From RGIG3701 sp031553595 (GTDB lineage: Bacteria; Planctomycetota; Planctomycetia; Pirellulales; Thermoguttaceae), in contig JAVBLI010000023.1 of assembly GCA_031553595.1 (NCBI GenBank), positions 48,619-112,618 on the forward strand: a DNA stretch of 64,000 bases. Reading direction: 5' to 3'. The notes under the pieces were generated by a model that was given only the letters and a program-made list of their open reading frames with translations, was not told the DNA's origin and searched no databases. Positions 35,812 through 44,866 of this stretch are shown piece after piece. The translations under genes were made by a program, and so were the position numbers. The stretch's first letter is position 1. Each line of letters begins with the position of its first letter.

Positions 35812-37771
35812 ATTGAATGGGCGGTGCCCCTTTCACGCCCACCTCCATCGGCGGCGTGGGTACCCCGAGCATGGCGGAAATCGCGTGCATCAGCTGGGCC
35901 TCATCCGCCACGATCACGCCGTCCGCATTCACACACGCGAAACACGCTTCCAGGAACGCGCGTTTCAGTTTCGGCGAAACGGCGTCCATGCGATTCAGGC
36001 TGGCGTCAAAATTTTTCAGCCCGCACGCCTCCTGCGGCATCAGAGCCATCTGCGGGAATCCTAGCAGGGTGGTGGCCGCGACGAACGCCTGCAGCACCTC
36101 CGCCGGGTCCTCACTGCCCGACCACGCTAGCCGCGAGAACACCAGGGCCACGTCTTCCAGAATCGGGCCGCCCCAGCCATAATATTTCGTCCGCGTCTGC
36201 GGCCGCTTCCCGTAATGCACATCCAGAAACCGGAAGAGCATGGCCTGCAGGGCGTACTCTCGCAAATCCACCCGGCTATCCGCGTAAATAAGCTGAATCA
36301 CACTGGCACGAAACGCGGCGTACTGCGTTTCACTCATCTGCTTCAGCGCCGGCACCGCCAGTTCCACCAGCGGCTGCAATTTCAGCACGTCCGTCGCGTC
36401 CACCAGCGGCACGATTTTTTGCAGATGCGCGAAAATTTCCGGCGCCACGCTGTTTTTAAGCGTTTCCATCTGCTTCTGCCGCACTTCCGGGACATCCCGA
36501 TCCAGCAGCACCGCGTAAATTAGTGCCTGAGCCGAGAACGCGTTATGCGTGGCCTCTTTCAGCGGAGCATCCAGCGCCGCAAGAATCGCGGACGCCACGG
36601 CGATCTGCCGCCCCGAAATCCCCCCTGCGGCATGAAGCGGCGACTTTTGCTGACCGCCATCCTGCGATGAATCCCCGTACCGATAACGGACGTCTTCCCG
36701 CTGACCGCCGTAATAATCCCGGGACGAAATTTTCGGAAACTCGCCGTTAAAACTCGCGTCAATCCGCTTAATCCGCGAAACCAGCGGTGGGTGCGTGGCC
36801 AGCAGGCTGCTGCCGGTGGTACCCAGATGAGAGACCGTGAACATGTGACTGGCTTCCGGCGCTTCCGGGGCCATCATCACACGGGCCGCGGAATTCATGC
36901 CACCGATTTTCTTCAGCGCCCCCGCGATTCCGTCCGGAAACCGCGTGAACTGCACCGCCGAGGCGTCCGCGAGATACTCCCGCTGACGGGCGATGGCCGC
37001 TTTAATGATCTGCCCGAAGAACCAGCTCAGCGAGCCGATAATCATCAACCCCACCGAGAACGCGAGGATGGCCAGCACCGCGCCGCCGCCCTCTTTCTTG
37101 TTACCCGTGTCCACGAAACGAATGTTCCGGATGATCATCCAGCCGACGAGAAAAATCACGAACAGGCCGTACAGCAGGCCCATCAGGCGGAGATTCAGCT
37201 TCATGTCCCCGTGCAGAATATGACTGAACTCGTGCGCGATCACGCCCTGCAATTCATCCCGCGTCAGTAAATTCAGGCACCCTCGCGTCACGGCGATCAC
37301 TGCGTCATCCATGGAAAACCCGGCTGCGAACGCGTTAATGCAGTGTTCGTCATCCATAATATACACTGGCGGGACGGGCACACCGCTGGCCAGGGCCATC
37401 TCCTGCACCACGTTCAGCAGCCGTCGCTCATCCGGGTCCGTGGTTCCGGGATCCACCGGCCGGGCGCCCATCATCAGCGCCACCACCTCGCCGCCGGCGG
37501 AAAGCTGCCACATTTTATAAAGCGTCCCCGCACCCACCACCAGCAGCACGATCGCCGTGGTGCACAGCGTGATATGAATGTATTCCTCCTGCGACAAAGA
37601 AGCCGGCGCCTCCCCGCCCACCGCCGGCCGGGCATTCGCTTTCGCGACCGAAACACCGTAAAGCACCATGGCGTTAATCGCCGTCACGGTCAAAATCACC
37701 GCCACGCAAAACGCGAAAACCATCCACCGCGTCTGCGCCCGGGCACGATCCTGCATTTCAAAAAAGTTCAT
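35810..37771 (-). CDS. M48 family membrane zinc protease, HtpX-like, with long C-terminal extension
   Basis: The 653-residue protein has two N-terminal membrane segments (about 17-40 and 63-85), the zinc motif HEFSH at 180-184 and two more membrane segments after it (about 200-265). HtpX proteins are about 290 residues and degrade damaged membrane proteins; this one has roughly 300 further residues, helical and without cysteines or obvious repeats. A lemA gene lies directly upstream in the same direction, and LemA next to an M48 protease is a recurrent pairing. The extension may bind a substrate or a regulator. Confidence 0.82.
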   Translation of the reverse strand: MNFFEMQDRARAQTRWMVFAFCVAVILTVTAINAMVLYGVSVAKANARPAVGGEAPASLSQEEYIHITLCTTAIVLLVVGAGTLYKMWQLSAGGEVVALMMGARPVDPGTTDPDERRLLNVVQEMALASGVPVPPVYIMDDEHCINAFAAGFSMDDAVIAVTRGCLNLLTRDELQGVIAHEFSHILHGDMKLNLRLMGLLYGLFVIFLVGWMIIRNIRFVDTGNKKEGGGAVLAILAFSVGLMIIGSLSWFFGQIIKAAIARQREYLADASAVQFTRFPDGIAGALKKIGGMNSAARVMMAPEAPEASHMFTVSHLGTTGSSLLATHPPLVSRIKRIDASFNGEFPKISSRDYYGGQREDVRYRYGDSSQDGGQQKSPLHAAGGISGRQIAVASAILAALDAPLKEATHNAFSAQALIYAVLLDRDVPEVRQKQMETLKNSVAPEIFAHLQKIVPLVDATDVLKLQPLVELAVPALKQMSETQYAAFRASVIQLIYADSRVDLREYALQAMLFRFLDVHYGKRPQTRTKYYGWGGPILEDVALVFSRLAWSGSEDPAEVLQAFVAATTLLGFPQMALMPQEACGLKNFDASLNRMDAVSPKLKRAFLEACFACVNADGVIVADEAQLMHAISAMLGVPTPPMEVGVKGAPPIQ

Positions 37772-37814
37772 AAGCCGGAACCTTCAAAAAGTTTTCTATT
37801 TTGGTGGTCTTTAA

Positions 37815-37918
37815 AACAGCAGCCCGAAGTGTAAGCGAGGGATACGAATCGCCAAACGATTCACCATTCCCCGGCACCGTTGCGTTTATATCCCTCGCTT
37901 ACGCTTCGGGCTGCTGTT
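37815..37918. repeat. Dispersed inverted-repeat element, copy G (second sequence class)
   Basis: AACAGCAGCCCGAAGTGTAA and the facing TTACGCTTCGGGCTGCTGTT are the arms; inner GCGAGGGATA faces TATCCCTCGC. The outer 10 bp are shared with the main class but the inner arms differ. It sits between lemA and the htpX-like gene and ends about 19 bp from the lemA stop. Confidence 0.88.
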
Positions 37919-37937
37919 TCTTGCGATTCACGCTTCC

Positions 37938-38537
37938 TTAGAAACTCACTTTCGGCGCCACACGCTCGTCCGGCGTGTCCACCACAAACAGCGTCGCCTC
38001 CTGGAAATTAAACATCCCGGCCACGATGTTCGAAGGGAACGTTTCGCGCTTCGTGTTATAAAGCGTCGCGGCGTCATTAAACTGCTGGCGGGCGAATGCG
38101 ACTTTATTTTCCGTGGACGTCAGCTCTTCCTGGAGCATCATCATGTTCTGATTCGCCTTCAGATCTGGGTACTGCTCCACGACCACCATCAGCCGGGAAA
38201 GCGCTCCGCCCAACTGGCCTTCCGCCTTCACGAGATTATTCATCGCCGCGGGGTCAGCCGGGTCAGCGGAGGCCGCCTGTCCAGCGGAAATCGCCTGATT
38301 ACGCGCCTTGACCACGTTTTCCAGCGTTTCGGACTCATGCTTCAGGTATCCCTTCACCGTCTCCACGAGATTCGGGATCAGGTCGTACCGCCGCTTGAGC
38401 TGGACGTCAATCTGCGCAAACGAATTTTTGAACCGGTTCCGCAGCGTCACCAGCGCGTTATAAATTCCCATCACGGCGAAGAAAATCACCAGCAGGATGC
38501 CAAGAATCACAAGAACGGCAATCATCATTTCACTCAT
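37938..38537 (-). CDS. lemA: LemA family protein
   Basis: The 199-residue protein has an N-terminal membrane helix (about 4-25) and a four-helix body with the family's hallmarks YNALVTLRNRFKNSFAQIDV (26-45), RRYDLIPNLVETVKGY and, at the end, FNFQEATLFVVDTP. GAGGAG precedes the ATG, and a TATAAT on the minus strand lies at 38628-38633. Function in the cell is not well defined. It is followed by the M48 protease gene, but the hairpin element G between them may reduce read-through. Confidence 0.92.
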   Translation of the reverse strand: MSEMMIAVLVILGILLVIFFAVMGIYNALVTLRNRFKNSFAQIDVQLKRRYDLIPNLVETVKGYLKHESETLENVVKARNQAISAGQAASADPADPAAMNNLVKAEGQLGGALSRLMVVVEQYPDLKANQNMMMLQEELTSTENKVAFARQQFNDAATLYNTKRETFPSNIVAGMFNFQEATLFVVDTPDERVAPKVSF

Positions 38538-38887
38538 TATTCATTCTCCTCATAAAAAAGACGGTCAGGAACATTTATTTTTTACGTAAAAATCAGTACG
38601 TTCGTAAACATACTTTTCTCATCCTTCATTATATCACACCCGCGCGGGAATAAAAGACGGAAATTCGGTAGGCGGGGTGTTTTTGGAGGAAATTTTCAGC
38701 GTTTCCGTCATTTCCCTGAAAAATCGGAAAAACGTGGGCGACGACTTGGTTTTTTCTGAGATTATGTTAAATTTAAATCATTGTCCGAAGGACGCATTTT
38801 AACCGCGGCATTCATGCCGTGGTAAACGGAGCACACCTCGCCACGGCCTGCGGGCCGCAGTTCACACACCCCGCGGACGGGAAAAAT
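38538..38887. other. 350-bp divergent gap between lemA and the SDR gene
   Basis: It is AT-rich near 38560-38640, where the lemA promoter is expected, and otherwise shows no repeat element or supported gene. In-frame codons before 38888 could extend the SDR to 38819 but carry no family similarity. Confidence 0.55.
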
Positions 38888-39697
38888 ATGAAAAATACTT
38901 ACTGGCAAGAAAAAATCGTCCTCGTCACCGGCGGGTCCAGCGGTTTCGGACGGGAAATCGCGGAGGGATTTTTGCAGGCCGGCGCGACGGTGATCGTGGC
39001 GGCCCTGGAGCCGGAAATGCTGGACTCGGCCGTGGCGGAAATGCGGAAAACATGGCACACGGTACACGGCCTGGCGGCGAATGTCACCCGGGAGGAAGAC
39101 GTGCTCGCCCTGCGTGCGTACGTGGACGCGAATTTCGGGCGGCTGGACGTGCTGGTAAACGCTGCCGGGCGGACAGACCGTGGGAAGGTGGCGGAGTGCA
39201 CCGCGGAGCATTTCCAGAAGGTCATGGAGCTGAATTTCACAGCCCTGGTGCGGGTGACGCACGCGTTTTTGCCGCTTCTGCTGGAGTCGCGCGGGCATGT
39301 GATAAATATCGGCTCGTTGGCGTCAAAAGCCGCTTCCCGGTGGACGGGCGGATACCCGGCGTCTAAACACGCCGTGGCGGCGTACTCTCAGCAATTGCGG
39401 CTGGAGCTTGGCACCGCCGGCCTGAAAACCCTGCTGGTGTGCCCCGGCCCCATTCAGCGTGACGCGGAGCGTCTGTACCCACTGGAGGGCCTGGAAGATC
39501 TCCCGGAAACCGCGCGCCGGCCCGGCGCGGGCGTGAAAGTGAAGCGGATTCCGCCGGAAAAGCTAGTGGCCGCCATCCTTCGCGCGGCGGAGCTCGGCCG
39601 GCCGGAACTCGTCATGCCGTGGAAGGCCCGCATCCTTTTCACACTCTGCCAGATCTGTCCCCGGCTGGGCGACTGGCTGATCCTGAGGAACACGTGA
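38888..39697 (+). CDS. Short-chain dehydrogenase/reductase
   Basis: The protein (269 residues) is a classical SDR. The nucleotide-binding motif TGGSSGFG is at 14-21, NAAG at 91-94, Ser133 and the Tyr146-x-x-x-Lys150 pair (YPASK) form the active site. A hydrophobic C-terminal stretch (ILFTLCQICPRLGDWLIL) is like that of SDRs which associate with membranes. The substrate is not predictable. I placed the start at 38888 because the motif lies at the usual distance from it. tilS follows after a heptamer repeat. Confidence 0.85.
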   Translation: MKNTYWQEKIVLVTGGSSGFGREIAEGFLQAGATVIVAALEPEMLDSAVAEMRKTWHTVHGLAANVTREEDVLALRAYVDANFGRLDVLVNAAGRTDRGKVAECTAEHFQKVMELNFTALVRVTHAFLPLLLESRGHVINIGSLASKAASRWTGGYPASKHAVAAYSQQLRLELGTAGLKTLLVCPGPIQRDAERLYPLEGLEDLPETARRPGAGVKVKRIPPEKLVAAILRAAELGRPELVMPWKARILFTLCQICPRLGDWLILRNT

Positions 39698-39704
39698 GTG
39701 GGAA

Positions 39705-39732
39705 ATGGTGAATGGTTAATGGTGAATGGTTA
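39705..39732. repeat. Heptamer tandem repeat (ATGGTGA/ATGGTTA)
   Basis: Four 7-bp units alternate ATGGTGA and ATGGTTA between the SDR stop and the tilS start at 39740. Confidence 0.75.
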
Positions 39733-39739
39733 ATACATC

Positions 39740-40774
39740 ATGACGGAAAATTTTTTCCTGGAAGAAAAAATTCGTGCGGCACTGGTGGAGTCCCCGTGGC
39801 GGCGGTACACGGTACTGCTGGCCGTTTCCGGCGGGGCGGACAGCGTGGCGCTTTTACGCGCGGCGGTGACGCTCTGGCGGGAAACGCCGGATACGGAAAA
39901 TGCGGTGGGCGCGGGGCGTCCCGGCCAGCTGGTGGCGGTGCACGCGAATCACGGATTGCGCGGCGCGGAGTCGGACGCGGACGCCGATTTTGTGGCGGCG
40001 CTGTGTGAAACGCTCCGGGTGCCGTGCTTCGTAGAGCGGCTGAACATTCAGAAAACGGGGGACGGCCCGGAGGCGGACGCCCGCAGCGCGCGGTACGCTT
40101 TCTTTCACCGCGCGGCTGCGGAAACCGGCGCCCGGTACCTCTTCACCGCCCACACCCGGAATGACCAAGTGGAGACTGTCCTGCATCACATTCTGCGCGG
40201 CACGGGGCTGGCGGGGCTGGCCGGAATGCAGAAAACGCGGCCGCTGCTGCCAGGCGTCACCCTTCAGCGGCCCATGCTGGATGTCACCCGCGCGGAGGTG
40301 CTCACGTACCTGGCGGCACTCGGCCAGTCCTTCCGCGAAGATTCCAGTAACGCGTCCCTCACGTTCACACGGAACCGCATCCGCCGGACGCTCGTGCCCC
40401 TGCTGGAGGCGGAGTTTAACCCGCACGTGGAGGACGCCCTGCTGCGGCTTGCAGAGCTCGCGCGCGAAACGCAGGATTTTCTGGACGCCGAAATGCAGCG
40501 GCTTTATGACGCGGCGGTGCGTGTAATTTCAGACGTTTCCGGTGAAAAAACCGTGGAAATTCGGCTGGACGCATGCCAGGACACGGCTCCGCTGCTGAAA
40601 AAAGAACTCCTGCGCAAAATCTGGGCGCAACTTGGCTGGCCCATGCAGGAAATGGGAAAACACGAGTGGGACGCGCTGGCGGAAATGCTCGCCGGCACCC
40701 CACTGCCGACCCGCGACTTCCCAGGAAACGTTCACGTCCGCCCGGGAAAAGACGGCGTGCTGCGGATTTATTAA
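39740..40774 (+). CDS. tilS: tRNA(Ile)-lysidine synthase
   Basis: TilS attaches lysine to C34 of the tRNA(Ile) that reads AUA, using ATP. The PP-loop SGGADS is at residues 30-35 and HANHGLRG follows near 72. FTAHTRNDQVET near 135 and the RNRIR segment near 215 are typical. The 344-residue length corresponds to the catalytic domain plus the first accessory region. The repeat between it and the SDR gene contains several ATG triplets, but the ATG at 39740 fits the family best. Confidence 0.92.
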   Translation: MTENFFLEEKIRAALVESPWRRYTVLLAVSGGADSVALLRAAVTLWRETPDTENAVGAGRPGQLVAVHANHGLRGAESDADADFVAALCETLRVPCFVERLNIQKTGDGPEADARSARYAFFHRAAAETGARYLFTAHTRNDQVETVLHHILRGTGLAGLAGMQKTRPLLPGVTLQRPMLDVTRAEVLTYLAALGQSFREDSSNASLTFTRNRIRRTLVPLLEAEFNPHVEDALLRLAELARETQDFLDAEMQRLYDAAVRVISDVSGEKTVEIRLDACQDTAPLLKKELLRKIWAQLGWPMQEMGKHEWDALAEMLAGTPLPTRDFPGNVHVRPGKDGVLRIY

Positions 40775-40788
40775 GGGGGTGGCAAAAA

Positions 40789-40882
40789 AACAGCAGCCGG
40801 GAATGAAGCGCAGCGGAATGACCGGATCGCATCGCGGATCTTTCTCCACTCTGATCCGGTCTCTGCGCTGACGGCTGCTGTT
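40789..40882 (+). repeat. Dispersed inverted-repeat element, copy H
   Basis: AACAGCAGCCGGGAATGAAG opens it and ACGGCTGCTGTTT closes it; inner GACCGGAT faces ATCCGGTC. It starts about 15 bp after the tilS stop and ends about 19 bp before the convergent gene's stop. Confidence 0.88.
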
Positions 40883-40900
40883 TCCTCCCCCGCCGCGGCG

Positions 40901-41284
40901 TCAGATTTTCTTCCGCTGTTCTTCCGTAAGCTCTTTCAGCTCCAGGGTTTTTTCGTCCTCCTGTTCCACATCCACGACGACCACATCCCCCACCTTCAGC
41001 GTGGCGAGGACTTTCTTCACGGCCTGCTGGTGGCGATTATCATCGGCCATGAGTAAAAACTTTTTCCCAACCAGGTGCTTCGCATCCCCGGCTTCATTAT
41101 GCTTCCACGCACGGTCCACCGCCAGAAACTCGACGATCACGGTCGCGTCTCCGTCCGTGATGTCCGTGTAAAGCACTTTCACTTTTGCCATCCCGGCAAA
41201 GTCCCGGTCTTCATCCGCCGCCACCGGCGCGACGCACGTCAGCAGCGCTCCGCACACGAGTAAAAAAAGCATCGAACGTTTCAT
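40901..41284 (-). CDS. Small secreted protein of unknown function
   Basis: The 127-residue product (start at the third of three consecutive ATGs, with AAGGAG at the right spacing) has a signal peptide of about 23 residues. The mature part alternates beta strands (VKVLYTDITDGDATVIVEFL, VGDVVVVDVEQED) and ends with a charged helix; this could be an OB-like or SH3-like barrel. No family is recognised. It is read after the sugar-isomerase-like gene on the same strand and may be co-transcribed. Confidence 0.7.
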   Translation of the reverse strand: MKRSMLFLLVCGALLTCVAPVAADEDRDFAGMAKVKVLYTDITDGDATVIVEFLAVDRAWKHNEAGDAKHLVGKKFLLMADDNRHQQAVKKVLATLKVGDVVVVDVEQEDEKTLELKELTEEQRKKI

Positions 41285-41322
41285 CATCATCTCCTTTTTT
41301 GCAAAAACACTTAATGAAAAGA

Positions 41323-42906
41323 TCACTTCCAGGACGTCTGCGCCACAGGCACTTCATCCAGATTATCCCACTGGATTCCCACCCGGCGCAGCGCGTAACC
41401 GACTTCTTTACAATAATCGCCGTAACTGAACATCCAGTGAAATCCCGGCATTCTTTCCGCCACCAGCGAGGACGGGCACTGATAACGGATGTCGAGCTGC
41501 GTGCGGCAAATCGGGCGAAACGGCGTGTCCACCACCTCGCCCAGCAGGCCCACCCACCGCCGTGACTCGAAGTCCGGCGCGATGTTCGTGCAGATCGTGC
41601 CCAGCGGATATTCGACTTTCGGCGACGCCCCATAATCCGACTCGAAATGCGTCACGACGCGCGTCGGCGCATACGTTTTCCCGTCCATTTTCCGCGGCCC
41701 CGTGCAGTGCGCAAGCGTGATGATCTGCTCATACGGATACGTGGGATCATTCAGGAAAACCGGCTTTCCGCAGATGTTCGCCAACAGCACGCCGGAAGGA
41801 ATGACCACGAAATCCGATTCGCAGAACGCGAGATACCCGTCATCATTGAGCGTACTGAGCGTCAGGCACGCGGCCGTGCGTGCCACTTCCATGATCGTGC
41901 CCATGCAGCTGTTAATCGTCATGTTCCGGCACCCCGCCTCCTGCATCAGATGGCGGAACACCTTATCCAGCACGAAACAGTTGACGACGAATTCTTTCGA
42001 GGTTTCCAGTTTCGTATTCGGAATCGCGAGGTACGCCTCCGCGCGTTTCTCGGCCAGGGCCATCGCCGCGGGATTCTGCTTCGCCGCTTCCAGTAGTTTT
42101 CCCAGTTCCTCATACGAAATGTCGTGATACTGGAACCCCCAGACTTTCTCGACAATTTCGGGGACCGAGCCCACCGGCTGCGCCCACCCGGACGCGCCGC
42201 CGATGGTCATGATTTTCGTGTTTCGGGTGTTTTTCAGGCCGCACAGGGCGCGTAAACGCCAGGTGAGTTCTTCCAGCGAGTCCGTCACCACGTCTTCCGG
42301 GCGGATGTGCGGCACGGCCAGGTGATCCGTGTGCTGGCGTAAAAACCGCGGCGAAACGATTTCGTACTGCAAATATACCGGCCCGCTCTTCCAGCGCTGG
42401 AAGATGATGGCGTCTTTCGGAATGTTTTTCAGGGCGTCAATATTATGGCCCGCGCCGTACACGATCAGCATATCCGCGGCTTCCACGTCCGCATGGCCGA
42501 GCATCTGGCCCATGTCCGTAACCGCCGAAACTTCCATGAATTCCACCGGAAAATCCGCCTTTTCCCCGATTCCCGCCAATTCCCGGCCGATCCGCGCCAC
42601 CTCTTCCGCCGCCGTCTCCGGGGAATCCACTCCGCCCCAGCTTCGCCACGAGCCACGCTCCCGCCGCACGGGCAAATCATGCACCAGAATCGGCTTCACC
42701 CGCAACGGCACACGCGGCGCGGGCATGGGGATTTCGTCCGACTCGGCCGCCTGAAGAATGGAGGTCAGGGACAGGCCTCCCAAAAGCGCACCCGCGGCGG
42801 AAACGCCCCCCAGGAACGTGCGGCGATTCAGGCGAAACGCGGATTCGGACATCTTCGGCACAGACGGCGGACAGCAGTGACACTTGGCATGTTCATGTTC
42901 GTTCAT
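41323..42906 (-). CDS. Tat-exported protein with L-fucose/L-arabinose isomerase-like fold
   Basis: The 527-residue protein starts with a twin-arginine signal (LNRRTFLGG, Arg28-Arg29) after a cysteine-rich tip (CHCCPP). The body resembles the FucI/AraA-like fold: an N-terminal domain with sugar-phosphate-isomerase-like Rossmann features and a C-terminal part with TINSCMGTIM and HFESDYGASPKVEYPLGTICT. Sugar isomerases are normally cytoplasmic, so export of a folded protein is odd. Homologues in planctomycete-like genomes are annotated only by fold. Whether metal-binding Glu/Asp residues are retained could not be settled. AAGG precedes the ATG. Confidence 0.65.
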   Translation of the reverse strand: MNEHEHAKCHCCPPSVPKMSESAFRLNRRTFLGGVSAAGALLGGLSLTSILQAAESDEIPMPAPRVPLRVKPILVHDLPVRRERGSWRSWGGVDSPETAAEEVARIGRELAGIGEKADFPVEFMEVSAVTDMGQMLGHADVEAADMLIVYGAGHNIDALKNIPKDAIIFQRWKSGPVYLQYEIVSPRFLRQHTDHLAVPHIRPEDVVTDSLEELTWRLRALCGLKNTRNTKIMTIGGASGWAQPVGSVPEIVEKVWGFQYHDISYEELGKLLEAAKQNPAAMALAEKRAEAYLAIPNTKLETSKEFVVNCFVLDKVFRHLMQEAGCRNMTINSCMGTIMEVARTAACLTLSTLNDDGYLAFCESDFVVIPSGVLLANICGKPVFLNDPTYPYEQIITLAHCTGPRKMDGKTYAPTRVVTHFESDYGASPKVEYPLGTICTNIAPDFESRRWVGLLGEVVDTPFRPICRTQLDIRYQCPSSLVAERMPGFHWMFSYGDYCKEVGYALRRVGIQWDNLDEVPVAQTSWK

Positions 42907-43113
42907 GGCGAGAACCTTTCGTAATGGAGGGAAAGACGTGAAAGGAAAAACGGGAGAAAACGCCGCACTTTTGGCGGACTTCCCCTCATTTTATCAGACG
43001 GCGACAACGGCGTCAAGCAAAAGGGGAGACGGAACAGGAAGACGGCGAAAACAGACGCCCACAGCGCAGTGACCAGATACGGATGAACAAGTCTAATGAA
43101 TAAATCGTCAGCC

Positions 43114-43286
43114 TAGAGCACATCCAAAATCGATGCAGCCACAAGAACAGCAGCCGGGAGCGCAGCGGAACGCAGTGACGCGAAGAGACCGGATAGAATC
43201 GTCCGGGTTTTTTCCCACTTCAATCCGGTCTCTGCGCTAACGGCTGCTGTTTCCCGCCGTTTATATTGATTTTGGATGTGCCCTAA
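43114..43286. mobile_element. Composite MITE-like element, copy 1 (contains element I)
   Basis: TAGAGCACATCCAAAATC at 43114-43131 and GATTTTGGATGTGCCCTA at 43269-43286 are inverted repeats with one mismatch. Between them lie a short spacer, dispersed element I and TTTATATT. The same architecture recurs at 55437-55616. No transposase is encoded. The 452-bp gap 42907-43358 holds nothing else that I can identify. Confidence 0.7.
43146..43252 (+). repeat. Dispersed inverted-repeat element, copy I
   Basis: AACAGCAGCCGGGAGCGCAG at the left and AACGGCTGCTGTT at the right, with inner GACCGGATAGAA facing TTCAATCCGGTC; the loop holds TTTTCCCACTTC. Confidence 0.9.
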
Positions 43287-43340
43287 TTTTCGCCGACACA
43301 AAAAACAAATTTCAAGATGCCTCGGTTTTTCGAGTGACCG

Positions 43341-43368
43341 ATTCCTCACTCCAGATTCCTAATTCCGT
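43341..43368. repeat. Heptamer tandem repeat overlapping the lpd stop codon
   Basis: ATTCCTC, ACTCCAG, ATTCCTA and ATTCCGT follow each other; the third and fourth units supply the minus-strand TAG stop and last codons of lpd. Confidence 0.55.
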
Positions 43369-44729
43369 GTGTAAATGCACCGCCCGGCGCTGGCTTCGAG
43401 GCTTTCGTAAACGCCTTCCATGGTCGTGGGGTGGGCGTGAATGACGCGCAGGAGCTGTTCGCGCTGGATGCCCTGGCTGACGGCCAGCACCAGCTCGCCG
43501 AGGATGTCCGTACCGCGGCAGCAGAACGCGGTGGCGCCGAGAATCCGGCCGGTGTGTTTCTCGACGATCGTTTTGATGAACCCGCGATCCGCGCCTTCAA
43601 TCATGGACTTTCCGTTACCGCCCATGAGGTATTTTCCGACTTCCACCTCCAGCCCCCGCGCGGCGCACTCGGCTTCCGAAAGCCCCACGCACGCGATTTC
43701 CGGCGAGGTGTAAACGCAGGCGGGCACGGTGGTTAAGTCCACGGACGCCGGCTCGCCGAGCATGGCTTCCACGGCCACGGTGGCGCTGGCGGCGGCGTAA
43801 TGCGCGAGTTGCACCCGCGCGGTCACGTCTCCCGCGGCGTAAATATTCCCCACGCCCGTGTGCATCCGCTCATCCGTCATGATGCCCCGACCGGTGAGGA
43901 TGCCGAGCTTCTCCAGGCCCAGCCCCGTGAGATTCGCACGCCGCCCCACGCTGACGATCACCTGATCCCCCGGCACGATTTCCGGCTTCTCCTTCACGAG
44001 AATGTGCGTTTCCACACCCGCGTCCGTCTTCACGAAACGCTCCACCACGGCCCCGGTCTTCAGCGTGATGCCCTTCTTTTTGAGCACCGCCGCCAGTTGC
44101 AGGGAAAGCTCTTTCTCCAGCATGGGCAAGATGCGATCCTCGGCTTCCACGACCGTCACCTGCCGCCCGGCATCTGCAAAATATGACGCGAATTCCACGC
44201 CGATGACGCCGCCGCCGATGATCGTGATACGCTCGCCCGAGAGCGGTTTTTCCAGCACGCGGTCCGAATTCACGGTATGCTCGATTCCCGGGATGGGCAG
44301 GGCGGCTGGCGAAGAACCTGTGGCGATCAAAAAATGCTCGGCGGTGTACGTCTTCCCGCCCGCTGTGACGGAATCTTTAGACGCAAATTCCGCGGCTTCC
44401 GTGAAAACGTCAATTTTATTCGCCTTCATCAGCGTCTGAATGCCCGCGCGGAGTTTTTCCACCAGCGCGTCTTTTCGGGCGTACACGGCGGATTCATCCA
44501 GCCGCACGTTCTCGGCGAGAATCCCCATCTCGGCCCATGCGCCCGCCGAGGAAAAAAGCTCGGCACTGTGCAGCAGCGTTTTCGTGGGAATGCACCCGCG
44601 GTTCAGACACGTTCCGCCGAGATGCTCGCGCTCGAAAATCGCCACTTTCATCCCGGCTTTCGCCGCCCGAATCGCACCCGTATACCCGGCCACACCACCG
44701 CCTAAAACGATTAGAGAATAATCCGTCAT
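43359..44729 (-). CDS. lpd: Dihydrolipoyl dehydrogenase
   Basis: The 456-residue flavoprotein reoxidises dihydrolipoamide in 2-oxoacid dehydrogenase or glycine cleavage complexes with NAD+. The FAD motif GGGVAGYTGA is near residues 10-19, the redox pair is Cys41 and Cys46 (GTCLNRGC), the NAD motif GGGVIGVEFA is near 172, and the C-terminal active-site His is in HAHPT near 436. No lipoate-dependent partner is nearby, so the complex it serves cannot be stated. Its last codons fall inside a heptamer repeat. Confidence 0.93.
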   Translation of the reverse strand: MTDYSLIVLGGGVAGYTGAIRAAKAGMKVAIFEREHLGGTCLNRGCIPTKTLLHSAELFSSAGAWAEMGILAENVRLDESAVYARKDALVEKLRAGIQTLMKANKIDVFTEAAEFASKDSVTAGGKTYTAEHFLIATGSSPAALPIPGIEHTVNSDRVLEKPLSGERITIIGGGVIGVEFASYFADAGRQVTVVEAEDRILPMLEKELSLQLAAVLKKKGITLKTGAVVERFVKTDAGVETHILVKEKPEIVPGDQVIVSVGRRANLTGLGLEKLGILTGRGIMTDERMHTGVGNIYAAGDVTARVQLAHYAAASATVAVEAMLGEPASVDLTTVPACVYTSPEIACVGLSEAECAARGLEVEVGKYLMGGNGKSMIEGADRGFIKTIVEKHTGRILGATAFCCRGTDILGELVLAVSQGIQREQLLRVIHAHPTTMEGVYESLEASAGRCIYTRN

Positions 44730-44768
44730 TTTTTGTTTTTTCCTTTATTTATTCTTAATTTTTTGAAA

Positions 44769-44845
44769 TTCACCACCGAGAGCACAGAGGACACAGAGAT
44801 AAAGAAAATGGGCTGAAAAAACCTCTCTGTGTTCTCGGTGGTGAA
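44769..44845. terminator. Long inverted repeat between lpd and the GH20-like gene
   Basis: TTCACCACCGAGA at the left pairs with TCTCGGTGGTGAA at the right; ACACAGAG and CTCTGTGT extend the stem. A-rich sequence follows on the plus strand and T-rich on the minus. It starts 21 bp after the stop of the gene read from 46618. Confidence 0.7.
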
Positions 44846-44866
44846 ATAAAAAAGGCGTTCAAAACA

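Noticed and set aside
43114..43286. Insertion sequence with transposase
   Set aside because: The element is only 173 bp and has no coding capacity; called MITE-like instead.
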